Positions 6,203-12,971 are shown, counted from the stretch's first letter. The stretch is DNA of 18,048 bases from Chloroflexota bacterium (GCA_016210395.1 JACQUI010000160.1:1-18048), one strand, 5' to 3'. Made by a program: numbers and translations. The notes: a model not told the origin generated them from the letters alone.

Positions 6203-7135
6203 TTAGGTAGGCCGGTGCAGGAACTTGAATGCCAGGGGGTCACCTTCCGCTTCCATCTGCTCAAGGGAGTCCTTTGCCGCATCTTGCAGCGCTTCGTCGG
6301 GATGCTTCAGGCAGCGCCTGAGCGCTCGTTCCGCCAGCGGGCCGCCAATGGCTCCAAGGGCGTGCACTGCCGCAAGCTGCACCTGGCTATCCTCATCCTG
6401 CAACAGAGGGATGATGTAGGGGATTGCCTCCTCCTCGCCGATTTCGGCAAAGGCGTTTGCCGCCTCAAACCGCATGGCGATATCCGCGCTCTTCGATTCG
6501 TTCACCAGTGTGGCCAGCCACGCCGGGTCGCACGTGCGGCCCATAGCGTAGAGAGAGCTGAGCCGCAGCTTGGGGTCACTGCTGTTGTACGCCCACTTTA
6601 TGAGGTCTTTGATGCGTGGTGTATTGTAGCAGGCTGCGGACTCCAGGGAACGGCGGCGGACGTCAATGCTCTCCGTGGGGTTGTCCACAACTGCCAAGAG
6701 CAGCTCTTTGATGCGTTCGCCGTCGCGGGGCAGCAGCTTACCTGTCTCCGACATGACGCTGAACTTGCCCAGGGCCATGGCGGCGGCGGCGCGCACCTGC
6801 TCGCTGGGGTCGGACTTCAGAAGCTTCATGAGGGGGCCGACGACGCTCCGGTCGTCGCATTCCCACAGGCCGGTGACGGCCTTTTCCCGCACCTGGGCGT
6901 CGGGGTCTTCAAGACTTCGCTTGAAGATTGCGTTGAAATCGAGGTCAACGTTGTCTTCTGCGACCGACACCAGCCATTCCGTGATGAGCCTGCGCCGCTC
7001 TACAGGAACGGAGGGCCACCAGCGCACAAAAGCATCCAGCTCTTCGTTGGTCAAGCCGGAGAGATTGACAAGCTGCGCATGTTTGGGGGTGGTATTGAGT
7101 TGGACGAGCTCTTGGAGATAGCTTTCCAGCATCAT
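6203..7135 (-). CDS. HEAT-repeat protein
   Basis: A 310-residue alpha-solenoid built of HEAT-like repeats, probably a protein-binding scaffold; no catalytic motif is visible. Repeat units can be traced at about residues 66-95 (EDPDAQVREKAVTGL), 98-125 (SDPSEQVRAAAAMALGKF), 144-172, 176-201, 205-233, 236-264 (DEDSQVQLAAVHALGAIG) and 267-294 (HPDEALQDAAKDSLEQM). The first 60 residues form a helical cap with no clear family match. There is no signal peptide or membrane segment. The start ATG 7135 (ATG 7132 also possible) lies 13 bases after the tldE stop with only a weak GGTGA before it, suggesting coupled translation. The partner is unknown; position behind tldD-tldE hints at a role with that protease, which is inference. 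Confidence 0.82.
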   Translation of the reverse strand: MMLESYLQELVQLNTTPKHAQLVNLSGLTNEELDAFVRWWPSVPVERRRLITEWLVSVAEDNVDLDFNAIFKRSLEDPDAQVREKAVTGLWECDDRSVVGPLMKLLKSDPSEQVRAAAAMALGKFSVMSETGKLLPRDGERIKELLLAVVDNPTESIDVRRRSLESAACYNTPRIKDLIKWAYNSSDPKLRLSSLYAMGRTCDPAWLATLVNESKSADIAMRFEAANAFAEIGEEEAIPYIIPLLQDEDSQVQLAAVHALGAIGGPLAERALRRCLKHPDEALQDAAKDSLEQMEAEGDPLAFKFLHRPT

Positions 7136-7148
7136 ATGAGCGTCACCG

Positions 7149-8462
7149 TTACGCTTCCTTTGCGGAGACTGACACGCTCTTGCAGTATATGGCAGGCGCA
7201 GAAAGGCGGCCCCATATCCAGCGCGACTCCAGTCCTATGCCGGCCAGATTGTTCAGGACTTCGTACACGTTGCCGGAGATGACCGTGTCCTTTGCCCTGC
7301 CCACAATCTTACCATCTTCAACGCAGTAGCCCATGAGAACGTTGCCGCTGAAGTCTCCCGCCAGGATGTTGCTCTGGCCTGCCCCGAGCATGCTCTCCAC
7401 TATTATGCCTTTTTTCACGTCCTTGACCATATCTTCAAACGCGGAGTTTCCAGGCTCCATGACGGTCACGCTTGCCGAGGGCAAGGGCGCCATGCCCAGG
7501 CTCCAGCGCGTGGCGCTGCCGGTGCTGGGCCTCTTGGCCATGCCGGCGGTCTGCAGGTCGTACAGGAAGTTGGCTGCAACCCCGCGCTGGACAAGAGGCA
7601 GCCGGCGGCTGGGGATGCCCTCGTCGTCGGCCATGCCGCTGCCGTGCGTATAAGGGACCGTCGGGTCATCCCACAGCGTGACGCGCTCATCAACGATGCG
7701 CTCTCCAAGCCTTCCCGTCAACGGGGATGTGCCCTGAATCACAGAGCGTCCGTTGAAGGCGGAGGTCAGGGGCCAGAGCATTGCGCCGCTGACGCCCCGG
7801 GGCGTGAATATGACGGGAAGCAAGCCGGAAATGGGCTGGGCTACTCTGCGGCCCAGCGTCAATTGCTGTGTGACGCTCCGCAGGAGGCTGCCGGTGTCTC
7901 GTATGACGCGGCCGGAGTGAATGGTGTCGTAGACGAAGAGCATGTCCGTGCCCTCGACGACGGTGCCTTCCAGGGAAACCTCAAAGTTGCTTTGCGTGTA
8001 CGTCAGGCTGCATCCCTTGGAGTTGAGTATGGTTGTAGTGGAGACGGTCTTGGACGCCGTCCCCTCGCACAAAACATCCGGGTTCTCGGCCCGCAGGGCG
8101 TCTATGAGACCCTGTCCAAGCTGAGCGAGGTCGTCGCCGGTGACGTGGACGGCATCAGGATCGTACACGGGCACCTCCGGATAGTCCATCTTCCCCGGCA
8201 GGTCCAGCCGCGACTCTGCCCCGAAGCTGGATACCTCCACCGCTCTGTTGACCAGGCCCTGCAGGTCACTGAGGTTGGTGGTGGAGGCGAAACCGATGCG
8301 GCCGTTTCTGACGATGCGGAGGGCAATGCCCTGTGACTCGATTGTCTCCAGGCGCTTCAGGTGGTTGGCCTCGAAGTGCGCCGGAGTCTCTACAGAGGAA
8401 ACGCAGTAGACCTCTGCCTGCTCGGCAACTTTCAGGGCGCGTTCCAGGACTTCCTGAAGCAT
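7149..8462 (-). CDS. pmbA: TldE/PmbA-type metalloprotease subunit
   Basis: A 437-residue member of the TldD/PmbA (U62) family. TldE/PmbA is the partner of TldD in a cytoplasmic zinc protease that degrades or trims unfolded peptides and, in some bacteria, matures ribosomal peptides such as microcins. As usual for TldE it lacks the HExxxH motif. Recognisable family stretches are NSKGCSLTYTQSNFE (147-161), THGSGMADDEG (272-282), GVAANFLYDL (294-303), STGSATRW (313-320) and AGDFSGNVLMGY (368-379). The start ATG 8462 is two bases beyond the tldD stop, with AGGAGG (8472-8477) nine bases before it inside the tldD end; an ATG at 8486 would add eight residues and overlap tldD more. It is clearly co-transcribed with tldD. 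Confidence 0.9.
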   Translation of the reverse strand: MLQEVLERALKVAEQAEVYCVSSVETPAHFEANHLKRLETIESQGIALRIVRNGRIGFASTTNLSDLQGLVNRAVEVSSFGAESRLDLPGKMDYPEVPVYDPDAVHVTGDDLAQLGQGLIDALRAENPDVLCEGTASKTVSTTTILNSKGCSLTYTQSNFEVSLEGTVVEGTDMLFVYDTIHSGRVIRDTGSLLRSVTQQLTLGRRVAQPISGLLPVIFTPRGVSGAMLWPLTSAFNGRSVIQGTSPLTGRLGERIVDERVTLWDDPTVPYTHGSGMADDEGIPSRRLPLVQRGVAANFLYDLQTAGMAKRPSTGSATRWSLGMAPLPSASVTVMEPGNSAFEDMVKDVKKGIIVESMLGAGQSNILAGDFSGNVLMGYCVEDGKIVGRAKDTVISGNVYEVLNNLAGIGLESRWIWGRLSAPAIYCKSVSVSAKEA

Positions 8463-8464
8463 GG

Positions 8465-9823
8465 CTACGCTCCTCCTACCAGGCATTGCCGGATGCGGAC
8501 GTGCGGGCTTCCGTTGGAGACAGGCAATGGGCTCTGGCCGTCCTTGCCGCAGCCGCCACCCTGGTTCATGTCCAGGTCGTTCCCCACCATGTCCAGGATG
8601 GCCAGGGTGGTGAACAGGTTGCCGGAGAGCATCACCGGGCGCAGCAGCTCCTCGATCTTGCCGTTTCGGACCATGTAGGCCTCGCCGGCTGAGAACGTGA
8701 ACATCTCCATGCTGGTCATGCCGCCGTACCAGTTCTTGGCGTAGACGCCTTCTTTGATGCCGGCAAGCATGTCCTGGAGCGTGGCGGCGCCTGGTTCAAT
8801 AAGCGTGTTGGTCATGCGGACGATGGGCGGGAAGGCGTGGTTGATGGCGCGGGCGTTGCCCGTGGGCAGCTCCTTCATGGCTGCGGCGGTCTCGCGGGAG
8901 TGCAGCCTGCCCACCAGCACGCCCTCTCGAATCAGGTACGTGCGAGCCGCAGGCGTGCCCTCGTCGTCGTACTTGTAGCTCCCTCGCAGGCCGGGGATGG
9001 CCGCGCCGTCCACCACGTTCAGGTGCGGCGGGCCGAAGCGCCTGCCCATCTGCATCAGGTCACGCATGCGGTCATCGGTATAGATGTGGTCCGCCTCGGA
9101 AAGGTGTCCGAAGGCCTCGTGTATGAACACCCCCGCCAGCACAGGGTCCAGGATGACGGGGTACTCGCCCCCTTTGACCCTGGGGGCGCGCAGCAGGCTG
9201 ACCGCCTTGCGGCCCAGGTCCTCAGCCACGCCATGCAGGTGTGCGATGAAGTTGAAGTCGCCTAGAGAGCCAACGCTTTCCGTGGACTGCTGCACGTTGC
9301 CGCCGTCTCTGGCCATGGCGGACATGCCCAGGTTGATGTCAATCCGCTCCTGCTCGATGTAAGAACCCTCGGAGTTGGCGAAGTAGACTTTGCGGGAACC
9401 ATCGCCGTAGCTGAGCCAGCACGAGCTGACGCCTTCCACCCCGAGCATCAGGCCAACGTAGTCGTCAAGAAGGCGTTTCTTGTCCGCCAGGGGGATAGCC
9501 AGCGGGTTGCTGGGCGCTTCCGCGGGCACGAAATCCACATGGGGCGCCACCTCCGCCAGGGCAACCCGCTCGCCACCTACCCGGCGGGCATGGCTTACTG
9601 CAGCCGCTACGTGTTCCTTGAGGTGGGAGATGTCGTTAAAGGAAGCAAACCCCCAGCCGCCGCCGGCCAGCGCGCGGACGTTTCCCCCCAGGCCCACGGC
9701 GCGGCCCACTTCCTCCAACTCGCGGCCCCTGTAGCGGAGGGTAGTGGCATCGCTTTCTTCCAGTCGTATTTCCACGTACTGGGCATCATGGCCCTTGAGT
9801 GCTTCGCTAATCTGGTCACGCAT
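8465..9823 (-). CDS. tldD: TldD zinc metalloprotease subunit
   Basis: A 452-residue TldD, the catalytic subunit of the TldD-TldE protease. The metal-binding motif HEAFGH is at residues 235-240 inside VLAGVFIHEAFGHLSEAD, and the downstream Cys ligand region QGGGCGKDGQSPLPV is at 421-435. KYDDEGTPAARTYLI at 284-298 is the conserved stretch before the C-terminal sheet. The length is close to but slightly below the usual 460-480. The start ATG 9823 has only a weak ribosome site, but it follows a good promoter at 9866-9895 by about 40 bases. It is the first gene of the minus-strand block, followed directly by tldE and a HEAT-repeat protein. All expected active-site residues are present, so it should be functional. 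Confidence 0.93.
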   Translation of the reverse strand: MRDQISEALKGHDAQYVEIRLEESDATTLRYRGRELEEVGRAVGLGGNVRALAGGGWGFASFNDISHLKEHVAAAVSHARRVGGERVALAEVAPHVDFVPAEAPSNPLAIPLADKKRLLDDYVGLMLGVEGVSSCWLSYGDGSRKVYFANSEGSYIEQERIDINLGMSAMARDGGNVQQSTESVGSLGDFNFIAHLHGVAEDLGRKAVSLLRAPRVKGGEYPVILDPVLAGVFIHEAFGHLSEADHIYTDDRMRDLMQMGRRFGPPHLNVVDGAAIPGLRGSYKYDDEGTPAARTYLIREGVLVGRLHSRETAAAMKELPTGNARAINHAFPPIVRMTNTLIEPGAATLQDMLAGIKEGVYAKNWYGGMTSMEMFTFSAGEAYMVRNGKIEELLRPVMLSGNLFTTLAILDMVGNDLDMNQGGGCGKDGQSPLPVSNGSPHVRIRQCLVGGA

Positions 9824-9865
9824 AGTTGTCCGTTGGGTGTACGGCGGGTGGGGATGGATGGGCGT

Positions 9866-9895
9866 ATTCTATAAGAGGCAACGGCGGACTGGCAA
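9866..9895 (-). promoter_or_regulatory. Promoter of the tldD operon
   Basis: On the minus strand TTGCCA (9890-9895), an 18-base spacer and TAGAAT (9866-9871), each matching five of six consensus bases. An overlapping TATAGA at 16 bases is an alternative -10. Transcription would begin about 35 bases before the tldD ATG. Confidence 0.6.
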
Positions 9896-9949
9896 TGACA
9901 CTGCGCCGCTTTTCAGGGTCTTTCGGTGTTCGGGCGCAAGGGTAGAATT

Positions 9950-10011
9950 CCCGTTCGCCCTGAGCTTGTCGAAGGGCGCCTGCGTGGTTCGACAAGCTCA
10001 CCACGAACGGG
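9950..10011. repeat. GAGCTTGTCGAA compound inverted repeat
   Basis: The left arm 9950-9973 and right arm 9988-10011 are inverted copies matching at 21 of 24 positions, around a 14-base spacer. The mismatch is a CCC versus TGG triplet (the strand-equivalent of CCA on the right arm), which lets each arm fold alone too: CCCT...AGGG (9958-9976) and GTGG...CCAC (9984-10004). The word resembles a short intergenic repeat seen widely in GC-rich genomes. Confidence 0.75.
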
Positions 10012-10178
10012 AGTCTGCTCTTGGCATGGGAGAACCGAAGACCCTCGCCGCTTTTTCAGCGCCACCCGTCATTGAGAGGCCGTCTGCCGGATAGTGTATC
10101 CTTTGTGTGCTCGGATTGTCCGCCGCGCTTGTTGATCGAACCCCTGAATCACAGGAATCACCTGCTGCCTTGCTTGTC

Positions 10179-10928
10179 ATGAAATCCACCGTCAACAAAG
10201 ACCAACGCCCGAAAAAGAGCGCCACCGCATCGAGCGGAGATGGACACGCCCTCCTTGCGGTTGAGGAGATCATCCGGCGGTTGGAGGCTCTCTATGGGCC
10301 TCTCGGGTGGGAAGCGCGCAGGGATCCGGCCTCCGAGCTTGTCGTGACGATCCTTTCTCAGCACACATCAGACCGGAACGCCGAGCACTCATTTGAGCAG
10401 CTTATGGCGGCGTTTGAGTCTCTGGAGGCTGTGGCAAACGCCGATGTGTCTGCCATCGCTAACGCCATCAGGAACGGCGGCCTGGCCAACCAGAAGGCCC
10501 CTCGCATCAAGGGAACATTGACCAAGATTCTCCAGCAACGGGGATCCCTGGACCTCGGTTTCCTTGAGGATATGGCCTTGCAGGACGCCAAGGCCTGGCT
10601 CACGGCGCTGCCGGGCGTCGGCAAGAAGACGGCGGCGGTGGTCCTGTGCTTCTCCTTCGGCATGCCCGCCCTGCCGGTAGACACCCACGTGCACCGTGTC
10701 GCGAAGCGTCTGGGCCTCATTGGCGCGAAGACGACCGCCGATCACGCCCACGATATTCTGGAGGCGATGGTCGCTCCGCAGGACGTGTACCGCTTTCATG
10801 TATACCTTATCACCCACGGTAGGCGGGTCTGCAAGGCCGCCAGGCCGCAGTGCGAACGCTGCCCTCTCGCGGACGGCTGCCCCACGGCCCTTGAGCTTGT
10901 CTCCAGCATCCCCGCGACAAAAACCTAA
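10179..10928 (+). CDS. nth: Endonuclease III (DNA glycosylase/AP lyase)
   Basis: A 249-residue endonuclease III, which removes oxidised pyrimidines and cleaves the abasic site in base-excision repair. The helix-hairpin-helix LPGVGKKTA is at residues 144-152 with catalytic Lys150, and VDTHVHRV carries catalytic Asp168. Four cysteines at 218, 225, 228 and 234 fit the C-x6-C-x2-C-x5-C iron-sulfur cluster motif. SQHTSDRN at 60-67 corresponds to the substrate-pocket helix of the family. About 20 extra, Lys/Ser-rich N-terminal residues precede the E. coli-like start. No good ribosome site marks any start: ATG 10179 is chosen because GTG 10107 sits at or before the likely transcription start. The gene stands alone, divergent from tldD and convergent with the NERD-S1 gene. 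Confidence 0.93.
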   Translation: MKSTVNKDQRPKKSATASSGDGHALLAVEEIIRRLEALYGPLGWEARRDPASELVVTILSQHTSDRNAEHSFEQLMAAFESLEAVANADVSAIANAIRNGGLANQKAPRIKGTLTKILQQRGSLDLGFLEDMALQDAKAWLTALPGVGKKTAAVVLCFSFGMPALPVDTHVHRVAKRLGLIGAKTTADHAHDILEAMVAPQDVYRFHVYLITHGRRVCKAARPQCERCPLADGCPTALELVSSIPATKT

Positions 10929-10998
10929 GGGCAGGTCTAGAGTGTGTCGTAGAAGGTGTGATGGGCTGCCGGCCTCGACGAGTCGTATCCGTGGACAA

Positions 10999-11029
10999 CG
11001 CAGGGGCGGGTTTCAAACCCGCCCCTGCG
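10999..11029. repeat. GCAGGGGCG palindrome, unit C
   Basis: A perfect inverted repeat with 15-base arms around a single C: CGCAGGGGCGGGTTT (10999-11013) and AAACCCGCCCCTGCG (11015-11029). It lies between the convergent ends of nth and the NERD-S1 gene. Its outer nine bases differ from units A and B by a T-to-C change that is matched by A-to-G on the other arm. Confidence 0.85.
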
Positions 11030-11082
11030 ATTGCACCCTTGGGATAACTCCCGTCAACTTGACTCCTACCTGCCTCCGAGCA

Positions 11083-12270
11083 TCACCAGGGTGAGGGCGC
11101 GTCTTCGGGAGGACGGGGAAGCATCATGGCGGTGGGCTCCGGCAGAGAGGACAGCGGAGGCGTGCCTATGTCACGGACTTCCAGGCGCGTTTGGCCGCGG
11201 TCACGCTCAATCTGCAGGACCTCCAGCCGCACGGCAGTCCCGGGCTGCATCTGTCCCATGTTCAACCGCCGCTGGAAATTCTCCGACATCTTGGAGATGT
11301 GCAGCAGCACAGTGAGGCCGTCCGGCAGCGATGCCAGGACATAGTCCCGCTGGGGTGAAATGCGGTAGATCCGGCCATCGAACTGCTGCCCAACAGTATA
11401 GGTCGTGTCGGTGTACGCGCCTCCCTCATAGGGGCGGTAGGTGGATGGAGCCGCCTCGCTTACCCCGGCGGCCGGCGCTGTTGAGGCGCTTGGCTGGCCG
11501 CCGTTGGAGCCGTTGCCTTCGCTCGTTGTCGTCATGCCCTGGACCTGCCGCTCGAGCTGGCTGACGCGTTCTTCCAGGCGCAGCACCCAGGCCATGAAGT
11601 CGCCTACTTCCTTCGGTGATTCGCCAGGAGCGATGGGCGTGGAGATCCGGGGCGTCGCCACCTCTTTGAGGCCCAGGAACTGGGCAAGCTTGGTCAGCTC
11701 GTCCTTGGACCAGGAGTAGCCAGCCCTGGGGTTCCACCGCTGGACGTGGTTGACCCATTGCTCCAGGCCGAACCAGAACCCGCCGTAGCCCGTGGGCGGG
11801 CGGATTGGCAACTGATGCCGGACGCCGGGCGGGCTGAGGATCAACAGGTCAGGCCACGGCTTGAAGCTGTCAATCGGCTGTACAGGCAGATGGCTGTCCA
11901 GGTAAAACCGCTGGTTGCGCCAGAGCCAGTCCTGCAATGCAGATGACGTGTGCAGCACCTGCTGGTAGAAATTGATTTCTGGCTTGTCCGAATGGAGTTC
12001 CGAGTAAACGCCGGAATCCTCTAGCTTTTCCCAGGGTCCGTTCATGTTCCAGGCCCGGATAGGCTTGTCCGATCGCTTCAACTCCGTCAGGATCATGGTA
12101 GAGGGGCGGGTAGCTCTCTCAGAAGCAGGCACCTCTCTAATGACCAGCCAGTCAACGTTGCGCTCTATGTCAAACTCGGCGAAGATCCAAAAGTCGTCCG
12201 GCAGCTTCTCTACTGCTCTAAGGACTTCCTCATCAACCTTGCTGGTATCTCCAGCATAGATGTGAGCCAT
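11083..12270 (-). CDS. NERD-like nuclease domain fused to an S1 RNA-binding domain
   Basis: A 395-residue protein with no family I can name as a whole. Residues ~10-125 look like a NERD (nuclease-related, PD-(D/E)xK-type) domain: NVDWLVI with Asp40, then ILTELKR with Glu63 and Lys65, GPW at 78-80, and INFYQQVLHTSSALQ with Gln103/104, in the order and spacing of the NERD core. Residues 130-215 hold a Trp-rich region. A short coiled coil (LRLEERVSQLERQVQ, 230-244) leads to a Gly/Ser/Ala-rich linker (247-290). Residues ~292-368 match an S1/OB domain: VGQQFDGRIYRI, then DGLTVLLHISKMSE and GTAVRLEVLQIER. A Pro-rich tail ends it. No signal peptide is seen. The start ATG 12270 has AAAGGAGG (12279-12286) eight bases upstream. 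A nuclease acting near RNA or ribosomes is possible but inferred. Confidence 0.72.
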   Translation of the reverse strand: MAHIYAGDTSKVDEEVLRAVEKLPDDFWIFAEFDIERNVDWLVIREVPASERATRPSTMILTELKRSDKPIRAWNMNGPWEKLEDSGVYSELHSDKPEINFYQQVLHTSSALQDWLWRNQRFYLDSHLPVQPIDSFKPWPDLLILSPPGVRHQLPIRPPTGYGGFWFGLEQWVNHVQRWNPRAGYSWSKDELTKLAQFLGLKEVATPRISTPIAPGESPKEVGDFMAWVLRLEERVSQLERQVQGMTTTSEGNGSNGGQPSASTAPAAGVSEAAPSTYRPYEGGAYTDTTYTVGQQFDGRIYRISPQRDYVLASLPDGLTVLLHISKMSENFQRRLNMGQMQPGTAVRLEVLQIERDRGQTRLEVRDIGTPPLSSLPEPTAMMLPRPPEDAPSPW

Positions 12271-12351
12271 GCAGCGTTCCTCCTTTCTTCGGCTATGTTT
12301 ATTCTGCTACACGCACTGTTGCTCCCATTGCCTGAAGTTTTCTTCGAGGGA

Positions 12352-12381
12352 ATTGTACCTGGAGGAGCGCCCCGTGTACAA
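12352..12381 (-). promoter_or_regulatory. Possible promoter of the NERD-S1 gene
   Basis: On the minus strand TTGTAC (12376-12381), an 18-base spacer and TACAAT (12352-12357). The -10 is good, the -35 poor. The leader would be about 75 bases. Confidence 0.35.
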
Positions 12382-12495
12382 CTGCTCCGGCGCCAGCGCG
12401 CGCTCGAAACGCGCCGGCCGTACCTATGCCTCTCGCTAAGTTTGATGCGGACGGCTCAGGCAATGATGCAATAGAGCCGGAGCGGCGCAGCATAC

Positions 12496-12533
12496 GTGGA
12501 GTAGGGGCGCAGCATGCTGCGCCCCTACTCCAC
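12496..12533. repeat. GTAGGGGCG palindrome, unit B (38-bp perfect)
   Basis: A perfect, spacer-free palindrome: GTGGAGTAGGGGCGCAGCA (12496-12514) followed by its exact reverse complement (12515-12533), centred on GCATGC. The family core GTAGGGGCG...CGCCCCTAC is 12501-12528. A nearby GCGCAGCAT (12486-12494) repeats the inner word once upstream. Confidence 0.9.
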
Positions 12534-12577
12534 AGAGCTCCAACCACGTTGTGCCAGGGTGTCGCTGATACACCGCA

Positions 12578-12607
12578 TTGCCTTGCTTGCAGGGTGTATG
12601 CTATAGT
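12578..12607 (+). promoter_or_regulatory. Extended -10 promoter for rpsO-pnp
   Basis: TATAGT (12602-12607) preceded by TGC makes an extended -10. TTGCCT (12578-12583) at 18 bases is a weak -35. Transcription would start near 12614, about 38 bases before the rpsO ATG. Confidence 0.6.
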
Positions 12608-12651
12608 TTCCAAGACATAAGAAAAGAAGAGCGGAGACTGTCCTAAAGCGC

Positions 12652-12918
12652 ATGTTGACGAAAGAGCGCAAGCAAGCCATTATCCAGGACTATGGAGCCA
12701 GCCCGGAAGACTCGGGTTCCGTAGAAGTCCAGGTAGCCCTCCTCACCGCGCGCATCACCGAGCTTACAGAGCACATGCGGCACAACCACAAGGATTTCGG
12801 GTGCCAGCGTGGTCTGTTGACGCTTGTTGGTGAGCGCCGGAGGAAGCTTGCCTATTTGAGCCGCGAGGACATCGGCCGGTACCGGGCCCTCATCGCACGC
12901 CTCGGTCTGCGCCGGTAG
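12652..12918 (+). CDS. rpsO: 30S ribosomal protein S15
   Basis: An 88-residue S15, the expected length, which binds the 16S rRNA central domain early in small-subunit assembly and often represses its own mRNA. SGSVEVQVALLTARI (21-35) and RGLLTLVGERRRKLAYL (53-69) are family signatures, and the C-terminus RLGLRR (83-88) is typical. rRNA-contact residues His41 and Asp48 are kept, but the usual HHSRRGL reads FGCQRGL, so Ser51 is Cys and the following Arg is Gln. The start ATG 12652 lacks a good ribosome site, possibly relevant to translational control. pnp follows after 66 bases containing a hairpin, the arrangement found in many bacteria. Confidence 0.95.
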   Translation: MLTKERKQAIIQDYGASPEDSGSVEVQVALLTARITELTEHMRHNHKDFGCQRGLLTLVGERRRKLAYLSREDIGRYRALIARLGLRR

Positions 12919-12946
12919 CACCCCCACCACGGGGTGCTTTCTCTTT
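12918..12946 (+). terminator. Hairpin with T-rich tail between rpsO and pnp
   Basis: GCACCCC (12918-12924), loop CACCAC, GGGGTGC (12931-12937), then TTTCTCTTT (12938-12946). The seven-pair stem and broken T-run suggest a partial terminator or RNA-processing site, lowering pnp relative to rpsO. It begins in the last base of the rpsO stop codon. Confidence 0.6.
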
Positions 12947-12971
12947 CCCCATGGGCGCCGCTCAAAAGAGT

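Larger units (their letters stand above)
9824..10178. other. Divergent intergenic region between tldD and nth
   Basis: About 355 bases separating divergent genes. It holds the tldD promoter (9866-9895), the GAGCTTGTCGAA inverted repeat (9950-10011) and a weak possible nth promoter: TTGAGA (10072-10077) with TATCCT (10097-10102) at 19 bases. I see no gene in it and no long T-run terminator. Confidence 0.55.
12271..12651. other. Divergent intergenic region between the NERD-S1 gene and rpsO
   Basis: 381 bases with no credible gene. It contains the NERD-S1 ribosome site, a weak minus-strand promoter candidate (12352-12381), the 38-bp palindrome (12496-12533) and the rpsO promoter (12578-12607). 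The leader of rpsO, from about 12614 to 12651, is A/G-rich and could be the site of S15 feedback, but I cannot trace a defined fold. Confidence 0.55.

Noticed and set aside
6215..7282. Long open frame opposite the HEAT-repeat gene (355 codons, plus strand)
   Set aside because: The minus-strand frame has regular HEAT repeats; the plus-strand one shows no family pattern and no ribosome site.
8465..9823. RiPP biosynthesis cluster around tldD/tldE
   Set aside because: No precursor peptide, radical SAM, cyclodehydratase or exporter gene is present; the pair looks like the housekeeping protease.
10107..10178. Upstream GTG start for nth
   Set aside because: It coincides with the probable transcription start, lacks a ribosome site and would add 24 residues unlike the family.
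12262..12620. Short plus-strand frames in the NERD-S1/rpsO gap
   Set aside because: They cross the palindrome and promoter and lack ribosome sites or motifs.
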